The translations under genes were made by a program, and so were the position numbers. From Macrocystis pyrifera (taxonomy: Eukaryota; Sar; Phaeophyceae; Laminariales; Laminariaceae), in the NCBI GenBank assembly GCA_031763025.1, contig JASSKH010000017.1, positions 6,729,361 to 6,793,360 of the forward strand: a stretch of DNA of 64,000 nucleotides, read 5' to 3'. Under the pieces are notes generated by a model that saw only the letters and a program-made list of their open reading frames with translations, made no database searches and was not told where the DNA came from. Positions 1 through 10,874 of this stretch are shown here, in pieces (position 1 is the stretch's first letter; the number at the start of each line of letters is the position of its first letter).

Positions 1-2426
1 GTCTATTCGTGCGGCAAGCTCATGATGCGCGACACCAATTATCGTGTGCGGTCGGTTTGCGGGGATGCGCATGTCAAGCTGGGCGTGGGGCTCGCTGTGA
101 CTTGCGACGATGGATTGTGCGTTATGAGTGGCAATGTTTCGGCGGTGACGAAGCTGCAGCGACAGGATTTGACGGGTCTATGGTCTGTTTTGACACCGCG
201 ACAGACGCGCTCAAAGGGCTTCGTGCCGTCGCGGGCCGGAATGTGATCGAACGAGAGTGTCGCGTACCCGCGACACACGGGGTTCCTCTTCCTCCAATGC
301 CTCTCTCTCTCCTGGCGCGCCGAGTGCCGTCGCTTCCCTTGCAAAGCATGATAGTTTCCAGGTTGTTATTTGTTTTTGTTTCTTTGCGTCGACCTCTCTC
401 TTTTATCTCCTTCTCGCCGCTCGATCGAACTTCTAAACCGTGGACTTTCTCCGTGAGCGTAATGACGGATGCACCTGCCAAAACCCTTTCAGGGGGGAAT
501 GGGTCATCTTGAAGCGCCTCGAGATATTTCCAGGGGGGGTCCGAGCAGGAGTCTTTGAACTTTAGAAGGCAGATGCTTTTTAGGCCGGCTGTCGTAGACG
601 AGGGTAAAGAGTGCTGGGCGGGCGGCATCGGCATGTCGAACAGGTTTTAGTTTTAGGGCTCTTGAAGTGGGCTGTCCCGTAATATTTTGTTGTTCACCTA
701 TTCGTGCAAGAGTTCGGTGGCGGGAGCACCGCAGGTAGCGTGACTCGCTGATAATCAATTACACCACGAACTGTGCATTGCGCTTCAGGGAGGCTGTTCG
801 CTTGCCCCGCCGAGGTCTCGGATTACAGGGTGGCGATCGTTGAAGTGTGTGGGGGGGGTGTACTCATTATCATGCATGGCCGTAGTCGTATGACCATAGA
901 CCCTCGCTTCCCTACAATGCCGGGACGGAGCACGTCGGGTTTAAAGTGCGGGGGCAGGGGGGAAGTGGCAGTTTGTGATGAGGTGTCGCCTGCATTCCAT
1001 TGACGGCTTCCAGTCAACTGATCAGTTTGTCTCGCCACGCTGCTCCGCGTCATTGTGTCGCTTGCGCGCTGTCCATGAGCAATGTGCTCATCATAGGGCC
1101 CACTAGATCCTGCGGTAGTGTGTTTATCTGACTCTACAGTAGGTACTTTCCGTTGCAAGGACGAACTTCCAGCAGTCTTCAGTCTAAAGTGCGGTTACCC
1201 TGCATGCTGCTCAACTTAATTGCCTGGATGCGATCCACGACATAATAGCAGACGACGAAGAAAACCCCGATCCTTTCCCGAAAACCCTGCTGCAGGGTCA
1301 GAGACGCGTGTCTTTTCGGCTGGTATCGCCCTGAAAGACCTGGAAAGGCGGGTGATTACCTGAGAACCTGAGTCTTCTTCCATCAGCCCGTTCAGCCGTA
1401 GAATGTAGCCGTACGCAATGCCAACGACGTTGACTCTGCCTTCGGTGGCGAGGAGCTGTCAGTAGGAGTCCAACCGAATCCTGTCTGACAAAGTACCGCG
1501 CTGGCGTCAAACGGCTTTCTATCGTGCCCCGATGAGCTTACGCATCGCTTCCAGTGTTTCATAAAATTATTGCCAAAATAAATCACCTGTGAGTCCGACC
1601 GATTTTGAGTGATTGAGAACTCAATTTTTGCAGGCGTGGTACTCTTATGTCCGGTACACATGCTCTGTGTTTTCCTTTCCATCCTCCCAACGAAGGTACA
1701 GGCTATTCCTCACTGTCGAGCAGCGCCAACGAAATGAGTTGCTCTGCTTCAACGGGTAGGGTGGACCGTAACTGGACCGAGTCCGGCGGGAAGGCCTCAT
1801 AGCCTTGGTTTTTGTTAGTGGGTGAGCTCGCGCAAGTCCCACACTACCCGGGAGAGATGACTCTCCCGGGTGGCTATCTCCACAGCACCTGCTCCTCTCG
1901 GGGGTCAGGTCGGGTCAACGTGCCCAACTGGGCTAAATTGACACACGACACGAAATTGGGAACGTGGAAGTGTGGTGAGCTTGAGCCTTATTTTTACCAA
2001 TCCGCCGGAGGATTTAAAAAAAAAAAAAAAAAATGCTTTTCCCCAGTGTACTGCTTAATTACGAAGAGGGTTGAACGCTCGCACAACGAGGAGGTACGAG
2101 GTCACCACGCGGAAATATTACTCGTCGGAACTTTTAGGATAGGCCCAAACAGCCATTACGTTTCCGTCCAGAATGGTAAGACCACGATAAAGCCTCCTCA
2201 CAACGAACGCGCAGCCTATTCCTCGCTTTACGGTGGTGGAAAAAACAACTGTTGTTGTTGTTGTTGTCTTCACATTAAATCGTCCCTTCTACCCAGCTTA
2301 ATCGTTGCACCCAGTGTCCGTCCTGATTCCTTGCCCTAGAGAGATACTGATTCCGTGGTCACAGACTGTGAGACAGAGGAAGACCAAATGTGTCCAATAA
2401 ATAGAACGTGTCCGATCTCCAATACC
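1..2426. other. Region downstream of the giant gene, no gene recognised
   Basis: No reading frame here shows a recognisable domain or a believable exon. It contains a truncated RepA copy (849-942), an 18-nt A run at about 2016-2033, a stretch around 1972-2012 that recurs at about 46.37-46.42 kb, and a (TTG)n tract at 2249-2268. A polyadenylation site for the giant gene is expected here but no signal could be assigned. Confidence 0.4.
849..942 (-). mobile_element. RepA fragment (3' end)
   Basis: On the plus strand G8 is followed by TGTACTCATTATCATGCATG and the conserved block to CACGTCGGGTTT. Only the terminal ~90 nt are present. Confidence 0.75.
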
Positions 2427-2705
2427 TCATCTCTTTACCCTTCTGCTCGTCCTGGCGCCGGGCTTTTCCCGGCTTGGGGACGAATACCGCCTCTGGCGCG
2501 GCGGCGAGCGCACGAAAGAGTCCCTCTCGCCCCCGGTGCTGCTGTCAGCCGCGGTGGAGACGTCGTTTCCATAGGAATCAGCTGCGCTTGCGATTGGCCG
2601 CGCGGGCCGGGGGCTGCGAGATCGGGGAGGAGTTCTCTCGCGGACCTCATGCCCGACAAATTGCAGGAATTCACGATAGGATATGTTATTGTCCCCCCCA
2701 GTGTC
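2427..2705 (-). CDS. Exon 35: last EF-hand half and C-terminal Arg/Ser/Pro tail
   Basis: The acceptor CTTGTCAATTTCACAG/GAC is in phase 0. It reads DTGGDNNISYREFLQFVGHE, completing the loop opened by L-L-D-Y-L in exon 34, then a tail RERTPPRSRSPRPARPIA rich in Arg/Ser/Pro and a stop codon at 2427-2429. A donor AGG/GTAAAG at 2439 is an alternative, but no further EF-hand exon is visible to the left, so this is probably the C-terminus. The acceptor's C-rich tract comes from a LINE 3' end inserted at 2710-2897. Confidence 0.83.
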   Translation of the reverse strand, partial: DTGGDNNISYREFLQFVGHEVRERTPPRSRSPRPARPIASAADSYGNDVSTAADSSTGGERDSFVRSPPRQRRYSSPSREKPGARTSRRVKR

Positions 2706-2709
2706 CTGT

Positions 2710-2897
2710 GAAATTGACAAGAGGGGTGGGCGACGGGTGGCGGTGGGGGAGAGAGGGGGCGAGCGGGGGAGGGCGTACTCATTTTGCTGCCTGCCTTGGC
2801 CATTTCACCATTGACCATGCATCCCTTTCGAGAGGGAGCACCGCTCCTACTCCTAACAGAGACACCTCCAACATCAGGGCGCGTACTACGTTAGGGA
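2710..2897 (-). mobile_element. LINE 3' end fragment
   Basis: The body at 2776-2897 matches the LINE 3' UTR (GCATCCC, GAGAGGGAGCACCGCTCC, three-base variants throughout). In transcript sense the tail at 2775-2710 is C-rich but interrupted, indicating age. It supplies the pyrimidine tract for exon 35. Confidence 0.72.
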
Positions 2898-3727
2898 TCT
2901 TTAATCGTAAGTTCGAATTCGGCGCGCGGTTGTTATGGTCAGGGCCCATGGTAGACCAGAAGCTTTCGTAGACTCTGAGTATCAACTTCGGTCAGATAGA
3001 GAAGCTTCCAGTCAAAAGAAAGCGAAGACTAGATGATTTACCCCAAACGGTGCAGGTGGTGTTTTCTATTTCGTATGCCAGGTAGAAACAAGTAACTAAT
3101 CGGACAGAATCATGATCTATCTATTTACAGTAGAGGATCTACTGAAGATCCTAACGTGCCGTTGTTTTCCTTTTTCTTTTTCTTTTTTTCGAGTGCACCT
3201 ATAGTACCATGGATACGTTTCCTGATGTTATTCGGTTGCAAGTGATACGGGATGGTATACCGCGGTTCGTTAGTACCGTTTCCCTTCGCGGACTGGTATG
3301 ATACGATACCGCCGTGTGCACTATGTCGTGCTTGTTTGTTTTCTCCCGTCTAGATGCACTTTAGTTATTACAGCCTGTTTTGTGACCACAGGCAGGAGTT
3401 CAGGGAAGTGAGCTGATGAGAGAACATCATCATCGTCCTTCGCATGCGATGCCGTGCAGAATCTGAATGGTACGGTAGGTCCAATCCAGGAACATACGTC
3501 CTATGGATCACGCAGAGCGCACGGACCCTACCCGGCCACATGAGCTACGTATATCATACACATCGGGAATATATCTGCCCTGGAAGGCCTACTACTAGGG
3601 TAGACCGTGATCGTTATGTGGAAATCGATATTCTGCCCGATGTGTGAAATAAGTCGATGCAAAAATAATTATGCCGCGTTTCGTGGTTCGATTTTTACAG
3701 GCACCCCCCACCCACCCACCCCCTTAC

Positions 3728-3904
3728 CAAATAGTCCAGTAGGGCCTCGCATTCGGGTTCCGTCAGACGGAGGCCCAATCCTTCCAGGAGACACCGCCGG
3801 AAAGCGAGGGAAGGGAGTGTCCCCGATCGCCGGCGATCGGCGGCTTCGAAAACCTGGCGAAAAGGCGGCGGCCCGTCCTCTTCTTCCGTCAACCTACCGA
3901 TTTC
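3728..3904 (-). CDS. Exon 34: EF-hand exon
   Basis: 59 codons, phase 0 to 0; acceptor TGGTGCATGCAG/GAA, donor GACTATTTG/GTAAGG. It reads EIGRLTEEEDGPPPFRQVF, then EAADRRRSGTLPSLAFRRC and GLGLRLTEPECEALLDYL. The loop is A-D-R-R-R-S-G-T-L. The conserved G-L-x-L-T-E-x-E linker between paired EF-hands is clear. Confidence 0.87.
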
Positions 3905-4156
3905 CTGCATGCACCAGTCGCGCGGGTGCATGGGCGTAGTTTTTTTTTTAATGTGTTTATTCATCCTCGGGAGGATGGGTTTTTATTTTTCATTTATTTT
4001 TTCTCACCACACACATGGGCGTCCAGTAACAAAATCAAATATACTGTAGTGTCGGGAGTACGTTGTGCGTGCATGGAGCTCGGCACCTGGAGTTGGGGGG
4101 GAGGGGAATGTGAAATTGTGAGATCATCTCGAACGCCCGCCGAAAAAAAACATTTA

Positions 4157-4261
4157 TTACGGGGGTCCATATTAAGTAGGACCTACGGTACTCACAAAAT
4201 CCTATATATTTCGCGATTGTTACCAACAATATTTGGTCCTATTTACTATGGTCCCCCGTAA
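4157..4261. mobile_element. MITE (TTACGGGGG termini, TA target)
   Basis: A 105-bp element with long near-perfect terminal inverted repeats (TTACGGGGGTCCATA... and ...CTATGGTCCCCCGTAA) flanked by TA on both sides. No coding capacity. Confidence 0.85.
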
Positions 4262-4738
4262 TAGTTGAGCGAAACGTGGGTGCCTCTACGATACAGTCAG
4301 TACCTTAATGATGCGTTTCTTACTGGCAGATGCGCGACGTAATGGTGGTGTGCGGACAACAAGCGAAGGTTACTCAAGAGCTTTTTATCTTCCAGCCGGG
4401 CGGTTTTTTCCATGACAGCACAGCGGAGTGGCGACGGTCCGCAATGCCGTAAAAACACACACCACACCCTTGAAAGCGATCAAACCCTCGCAAACACACC
4501 AAGTGAACGTGTGGAATAGGCGCAAAACATAAGCAGCAGGCAGGTAACCACCACCAACCTCATCATCTTGCCACAGCAGACGTATGCGTGACCCCTATGT
4601 ATGCCAGAGCGGCTTGGGTTACGAACCCCGCTTTCTTTATTTCTTTTACTTCTGATGCTACAGCAGCAGCAGTAAGACCAAGTCGCCCCCCCCCCCCCCC
4701 CCCCCCACCCCCCCCCTCCCAATTTTTGGACGACTCAC

Positions 4739-4942
4739 TTCCTTAAGCGTGTCCACGAGACGCTCGATGTCGTCCGCGCTTGAACGGCGGCGAGCCCCGC
4801 TTCTCTCCCCCTTTCGCCTGCCTCCCCCCTTCCCACCCTCCACGGTCCATTCGGCTTTCCTTCTGCCACCTCCCCGCGAGGATGAGCGCTCCGCCATTGC
4901 CTCGACAAAGTCCTTGTATCGGACATACCCGTGCCTTCTTCC
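4739..4942 (-). CDS. Exon 33: EF-hand exit helix and basic linker
   Basis: 68 codons, phase 0 to 0; acceptor TTCTACACGCGAAG/GGA, donor AAGGAA/GTGAGT. It starts GRRHGYVRYKDFVEAMAER, close in sequence to NGHIRYKDFLRDL of exon 23, then a Gly/Arg/Lys-rich linker and ADDIERLVDTLKE. Poly-C runs lie on both sides in transcript sense: one begins 37 nt upstream of the acceptor, the other about 20 nt after the donor. Confidence 0.84.
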
Positions 4943-5712
4943 CTTCGCGTGTAGAAGTTTGGAGAGGATCCGTTGAGCGGGGGGGGGGGGGGGGGGGGGG
5001 GGGGCGAGGGGGGGGAGGGGAGGATACGGCAGGACCGAGGTTTTTTAAAGGAGTTTTTTTTTGTTGTTTCATTTTAGGGCTCCAAATTTCTTCGTATTGA
5101 TTTATTTCATTCTAAGCTGCCAATGTTTCAATTTTCTCCATTTACTGGATGGAGTTGTTTTTAACAGCAGGCCCGAGGGAGCAAGGTTGGAAGATGAGAA
5201 ATTGGGAAGCTGGGAAAATGGGGAAATTGCAGTAAAAAAACAAATCAGTGAGAGTGCAGGTACGTAAAACATGTATGTATTGACATTTGGTGGTCGAGTA
5301 GACTAGGTGCTTATCATCGAGGCAACGGCGCAGTTTTTTTTTTCGCAACTCCAAAAGGCGACAGGCTTTTCTCTCGAGCTAATCTCTTCACCCCTTGTTT
5401 TTTTCACTTTTTTTAAGCACGCACGCTTCTGTGGAATAGTTAGCCACAACAAACCATATACCGATACCGACTAAACGTATCTGCTCGTTGACACGCACAC
5501 CCGGTGATTTGCGATGTGAAGCGCTTCATTCAGCGTTGATGCGCGCATGCTTCTCTGAGTTAAGACTACACCAAACAAATATCTGTGCGAACTATACGCA
5601 GCTGCTCGCTGGTGCGCACACCAGCTCCGCAACACGACGCGCTTTGTTGGAAATGACTTAGGGGATGTTATTTAGAAGTGCTCAACAAAAATCACGATTT
5701 TTTTTTACTCGC

Positions 5713-5814
5713 CTTGAATAAATCGACGATACGCGAGGCGTGCGAACGAGGCAAGTCGCGACCGAGTCCAAGACTCTGCAATCCTTCCCAGAATTCCGCT
5801 TCGGAGACCTCGCC
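5713..5814 (-). CDS. Exon 32: EF-hand exon with a GC donor
   Basis: 34 codons, phase 0 to 0; acceptor CCAACCATTGAACAG/GGC. It reads GEVSEAEFWEGLQSLGLG, then DLPRSHASRIVDLFK. The best donor is AAG/GCGAGT, giving a GC-AG intron: with it, F-K joins GRRHGYVRYKDF of exon 33, and the Gly falls six residues after Phe as in exons 22/23. The nearest GT donor (4 nt further) gives a phase no exon 33 acceptor can match. Confidence 0.74.
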
Positions 5815-6336
5815 CTGTTCAATGGTTGGTTGACAAATCGCCATGGCGACACCGGCAGCAGAGAGTCACCCCCACGGTAGGGGTTGCACTTTTTTGGCGA
5901 AAGGTTTCTGACCAATTGAGTTCCTTAAGTGAGGAACTAGCAGTTTCAGTAGGAAGAACAAAATTGCTTGTATATTCGTTTTAGGACTAGCGCATAACAA
6001 GTGCCGGTCGGATGGCCCGAACGAATTTCTTCCAAATATTGTATCGGGTGAGATAATGAGTTCCTAATGTGAGGGACTCAGGAACGTCGGGTGCATCCCT
6101 ACCGTGGGATGGCTCCAGAGTGGGTAGACTTGCGTGGTTATATGCATTCGGTCAGCGCTATCCAGGAAGCCTACGTTAGCTATTAATAGTAGATTGTTCC
6201 TTAAAATCTTCAAGAGTACGCAATGGCCTACAGAGTACTTGATTATATTTTACAAAGCTCATGTTTGCCGCTCTGATCGGTATATCCGTCCGCACGTAGA
6301 TAACAATCATGGCGGCGGACACGAAAATAAACCTTA

Positions 6337-6441
6337 ATACGGGGGTCCATAGTTAATGGGACCAAATTTTGTTAGTAAAAATAGGTAAATGTATAGGTTT
6401 TTATGTACACCATAGGTCCTATTAACTATGGACCTCCGTAA
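6337..6441. mobile_element. MITE copy
   Basis: Termini AATACGGGGGTCCATAGTT and CTATGGACCTCCGTAA; internal TTTGTTAGTAAAAATAGG block present. Confidence 0.85.
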
Positions 6442-6828
6442 TAGTGCAGCGATGCTTTTAACGCTGTAAGAAGTCGTAGTGGTAGTATTAATAATAGTAG
6501 TAATAGTAGTAGCAGCAAAGGTAGTGGTAAAAGTAGTAGTAAGGGTATTCGTAGTACAGCAGCAGTAGCAGTAGCAGTAGTAGTACCTGTCCGCGCCGGT
6601 CGAAGTGTTCGAACGACTCCAACAAGCCAACGCCCCCCTCGCTCTCGGCAGCGGCAACAAGAAGTTGCAGCTCGTCCAGAACCGTTTCAGCTGTTTCTGG
6701 TGCCGCTTCAACGCTCGACTCGTCGTAAGATTCGTCCTTCAATATCGGGAACCGAGGAATGCGCCCGAGAGAGGGTAAGATGAGAGGGGGGAGGGGTATA
6801 TTCATGTCATGCATGGCCGTCGGGCGGG

Positions 6829-6971
6829 GGGGGGGGGGGGGGGGAGTGGCGTACTCATTTGTTGCTTGCCTTAGTCATTTGACCATTGATCACGCATCCC
6901 TTTCGAGACGGAGCACCGTTCCTACTCCTAATAGAGACACCTCCAACAATTGGGCGCTCATTACGTTGTTA
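6829..6971 (-). mobile_element. LINE 3' UTR and poly-C tail
   Basis: This follows the LINE ORF in transcript sense. It contains the conserved block GGAGTAGGAACGGTGCTCCG, a segment ending ACAAATGAGTAC, and a C-rich tail whose G run is seen at 6829-6844 on the plus strand. Fragments of the same 3' end occur at 2710, 8503, 10040 and 61139. A scrap of RepA sits at 6803-6828. Confidence 0.75.
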
Positions 6972-7959
6972 CCATAAATTACATAGAAAATTTTTGCTAA
7001 TCTTATCCCCTTCCTGTTTGGCCTCCTGTGGCCACCATCTATCTCCCAGGATAGCGATCGTTTTCTCGCTGCTATTCATTGTATCAAACTCCTCCATGTC
7101 ACATTCGTCTATTTTCCTCATCTCCTCTTCTAACACATCCCGTTCCTCCTTGTATATTTCACATTCTCCTACTATGTGAGTTCTACTCTCTATTGCTTTG
7201 CCACACGGGCACATCTGTGCGCCTACTTCTTCCTCTTCCCGGCTACTGGTGTACCTCTTTCTTCTTTCTGGCAGGTCCAGGTCCCCTACACGAAAGCGCA
7301 GTTTCAGCGTTTTCGCGAAGTCCATTGGGCCATGCAGATACGTTTTCATTCCTATTCCTTCCCTCAATCCCCCGTATATCTCTAAGTGTTTTTCCGATTC
7401 CACCTTGTTTCTTAGCGCTAGCCTTTCCCTTATTTCTATCCTTTCTTCTACTTCTGCCTTGTACCTCCCAAACTTCCCGGCGGACATCATCTCTACTTGG
7501 TTTCCCCCTAGATCCTTCCATACTTTTTCTCAACTACGCCATCCCACCTTATTCCAGCTCGTCCTTTTGACGCTTTCTCTCCCATACAGCTCTATCAACT
7601 ATGGCTGGCAACCTCTTTTTTGGCATGTTTCTTACTTTATATTGCCAGTTCAACTTTCTCATGTCTCTATTTGTCTTGAGTGGGCGCATTCCCAGTTCTG
7701 CTCTTAATACTGTATTACTAGTCGTACTTGAGCATCTTAGGATTTTTTTAGCTGCTGTCATTTGTACTGTTTCCAACTGTTTTACGAGTTTCGCGTTCCC
7801 TTCCCATACTTCTCCTGCATATTCTAGCTTTGGTAGTTTCACATTCATCAAGATACATCTCTTAATCCTAGTGTCAAGGTTCGGGTCTGTTAGGATCGCA
7901 TCCATCTTGCCTACTTGTGCCTTACCCTTTCCTATTACTTTTGCTATATGTGTATGGCC
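6972..7959 (-). pseudogene. 5'-truncated LINE: reverse transcriptase C-terminal region
   Basis: Two overlapping minus-strand frames make up the end of a non-LTR retrotransposon ORF2. The first (about 7955-7549) contains RCILMNVKLPKLEYAGEVWE, then VQMTAAKKILRCSSTTSN and LRAELGMRPLKTNRD, the usual thumb/connection region after LINE reverse transcriptases. The second (7490-6972) contains CPCGKAIESRTHIVGECEIY, a C-x-C-x(8)-H-x(4)-C knuckle typical of LINE C-termini, and ends near ILGDRWWPQEAK. A frameshift and stop separate them. The polymerase motif is absent, so the copy is dead. The 5' end abuts a RepA copy. Confidence 0.8.
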
Positions 7960-8491
7960 GGGGGGGGGGTGCACAAAATATCTTGCATGGCCGTAGTTGT
8001 GTGACCATAGACCCTCGCATCCCTACAATGCCGGGACGGAGCACGTCGGGTTTTCACCGACCAGGCAGACATTGCTTGCACCAAGCACATAGCGCCGTGA
8101 GGTGTTGGGCTAGTCGCATGAAGGGTGAGCTGCATCCTACTAAGAACCGCTTTAGAGGCGGATTTTCTTGGATATGGATGACAGCGTCAGTTAATTCATT
8201 TAGTTTCTGGTGTGGCCACTTCCAGAGACAGCAATGGGCTTACTATGGATCTACGTCGCGGGTGCCTTACCATATATATATACATACTACGTGGTACGAT
8301 CATCCCCGTTGCGCGGAGTAATTGTTCTCCCTGCACAAGAATGATCTAACTCGACCGCCAGCCGTGGTAACCGCCAAAAACCGGTACCCTGGTTATCTAG
8401 CTCTCGCAGTGAGAGGCGTGTTTTACAGCGTCGTCGCCAATCGATGCCAACCCAACCTATACATATATATATATATATACCAGGTATATAA
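7960..8491 (-). mobile_element. RepA, near full length
   Basis: A minus-oriented copy with its C-tail abutting the truncated LINE. It contains all blocks: GCATGGCCGTAGTTGTGTGA, the GTCGG-GTTTTCA-CCGAC hairpin, CATGAAGGGTGAGCTGCAT, the GGTACCCTGG block and the outer end at the ATACCAGGTATATA motif. Length is about 530 bp. No protein function is recognised. Confidence 0.78.
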
Positions 8492-8502
8492 CATAGGACC
8501 GT

Positions 8503-8700
8503 CGGGGGGGGGGGGCGTACTTATTTGTCGCTTGCCTTAGTCATTTGACCACTGACCACGCATCCCTTTCGAGACGGAGCACCGTTCCTACTCCAAATAG
8601 AGACACCTCCAACATTTCGGCGCTCATTACGTTGTTTCCATATCACTTTTTGCCAGTCTCATCCCCTTCCTATTGGCCGCCTGTAGCCACCATCTATCGT
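8503..8700 (-). mobile_element. LINE 3' end fragment with poly-C tail
   Basis: A truncated copy of the LINE end: the last part of the ORF (the frame corresponding to ILGDRWWPQ), then the 3' UTR, then GAGTACG and ten C in transcript sense. It lies between two RepA copies, forming a retroelement cluster at 7.96-8.87 kb. Confidence 0.75.
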
Positions 8701-8701
8701 C

Positions 8702-8868
8702 GGGGGGGGGGGGGGGGGGTGTACTCATTATCATGCATGGCCGTAGTCGTATGACCATAGACCCTCGCATCCCTACTATGTCGGGACGGAGCGCGTCGGG
8801 TTTTCACCGACCAGGCAGACATTGCTTGCACCAAGCGCGAAGCGTTGTCGGGGGGGGGGGGGGGGGGG
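8702..8868 (-). mobile_element. RepA fragment flanked by two G runs
   Basis: The 3' half of RepA, from an 18-nt G run at 8702 to CAAGCGCGAAGCG near 8845, then a second run of about 19 G up to 8868. The second run does not belong to this copy's own tail. Confidence 0.72.
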
Positions 8869-9496
8869 CAGTAAGCTACACAGGTGGCCGGGAACCTTCC
8901 CTTGCACAATGTGGGCGAAAAAATCTCCTCCTGGAGGCATTGAACAATGTATGCTACAGTAGCACATCATCAAGCGTGCCGAATTGAGAAGTTGTCGACA
9001 CCTTGTGGAGTTTTCTATATACATCGTTCAAAGTCACCCGAAGGACTTTTTTTACGCCCACATTGGCACCGAATGGGCACGAACAGTCAAGGTGCAATCA
9101 ACACCTCGAGGATATTTAACGAGCACGCCAAGCGGTGACAAAGAACCCAGGCCTAGGTTAGCAGACCCTTTTGCGTACGTACACTATATGCCGTAGTCTG
9201 AGGGGTGGCCTCCCTAGCTAGGCTGCCCCCTTGTTGTTGGTTGCAGAAAACTTCCTACAACCCTCTCAGGTGCTCACAACATGACCTTTTGGAGAACATC
9301 ACTACGTCCCTGAACAAAAGGGACAGTTGTTTTTTTTAGGTAGCAGGGTGGTATGTGATGTACGGTGCCCACCCCTGGCCGGACATGCGATACCCGTTTG
9401 GGCTAAGGAGTGGTACAGTAGCGGGGTGCCCCAAAACTTGACTGCGGTTCCAAAAGAGTCCAAGTCTCCCATCAATTTTAACCCCTTTTAATAGTA

Positions 9497-9601
9497 TTAC
9501 GGGGGTCCATAGTAAATAGGACCAAATATTGTTAGTAAAAATAGGTAAAGATATAGGTTTTTACGTATACCATAGGTCCTATTAACTATGGACCCCCGTA
9601 A
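9497..9601. mobile_element. MITE copy
   Basis: Both termini intact, flanked by TA on each side; internal AAATATTGTTAGTAAAAATA present. Confidence 0.87.
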
Positions 9602-9753
9602 TAGTACACGGTCCCGTTTTGGGGACAAAACATCTAAACTATAAGTAGTTTTGTCCGCAAAACGGAGCTGCATTTATTTCGAAAAGGGTTTAGACCTCTT
9701 GGGAAGTCGGTATTTCAGGGAGATACGGGTACACAGGGCCGGCACTCGCGCTA

Positions 9754-9859
9754 TTACGGGGGACCATAGTAAATAGGACCAAATATTGTGAGTAAAAATA
9801 GGGAATTATAAAGGCTTTTGTGTGTATTGTAGGTCCTATTTACTAGGGTTCCCCGAAAA
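9754..9859. mobile_element. MITE copy, diverged right end
   Basis: The left terminus TTACGGGGGACCATAGT is intact; the right one is degraded to CTAGGGTTCCCCGAAAA. Confidence 0.78.
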
Positions 9860-9995
9860 TAGTGGCCGAACCCTTTTGGGATTGAAGTAGTTCCATTTTG
9901 GGCACTAATTACTTAGAATTTGAGTTGTTTGTCCCCAAAACGGGACCGACTGCAGTTCTAAAAGCCGTGTAGAGTAGTGGGAATAATGCCATCAT

Positions 9996-10030
<35 letters not shown>

Positions 10031-10217
10031 TATGATACGATCAGCAAAAAGTTTCTACGTAATTTATGGAAATAACGTAATGAGCGCCCAATTGTTGGAG
10101 GCGTCTCTATTAGGAGTAGGAACGGTGCTCCGTCTCGAAAGGGATGCGTGCTCAATGGTCAAATGACTAAGGCAAGCAACAAATGAGTACCCCCCCCCCC
10201 CCCCCCCCTATGATACG
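10031..10217 (+). mobile_element. LINE 3' end insertion flanked by a 9-bp target-site duplication
   Basis: The sequence TATGATACG stands at 10031-10039 and again at 10209-10217. Between them is a 5'-truncated LINE 3' end in plus orientation, ending ACAAATGAGTAC and 18 C. This is a clean target-primed insertion whose tail is poly-C. A separate run of 34 C stands just before it (9997-10030). Confidence 0.82.
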
Positions 10218-10295
10218 GTAGTAGCTCGGCTCTGCGAGGCACGAACAGGGGGCAGCATCCTAACACCACGCCATTTTTACACTAGATGCTACTCA

Positions 10296-10400
10296 TTACG
10301 GGGGATCATAGCAAACAGGACCAAATGTTGTTAGTAAAAATACGTAAATGTACAGGTTTTAGTGTGTACCGTAGGTCCTATTAACTACGGTCCTCCGTAA
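10296..10400. mobile_element. MITE copy
   Basis: TTACGGGGGATCATAGC at the left, CTACGGTCCTCCGTAA at the right; flanking TA weakened. Confidence 0.82.
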
Positions 10401-10874
10401 TGGCACATATAGCTGGTGCTATGTACGAACTTGATTCAGCAGAGGGTGTGTTCGGAACTGCCGCAAACCTGCGTTCGTTTGTCCCTGGCAGATTGTTTTG
10501 AAGAATCGTGTACACGAGTCTCGGTCGGCGACCGTTCGTAGAACCTCGGTCGGTCGTAGAAACCCGGCTTCAGCCAGCTCGAAAGGGGTCTCTCTACTTT
10601 GGACGCGGCGAAACATCTGTGTTCAAGAGTGCGTTTACTACCAGGTATAGTATAGGGTTCGTACCGTGGGGTACCCGGGTACCGAATGTGGTGGGTTATG
10701 TCCGTAGCCTCAGGCAACGGTAGTCCAGACTGCATGGCAGTCTATGGACGGGTGTTTCAGGTCATGAACTATTGGCGTCCCACGGGGTAGGGGCAGAGAA
10801 GAAGTGACAACCTCAGATGTCAAGAGGCACATTGTCCACGACAGGCGATGCGGCCAACCGGTACGTAACTGTCA

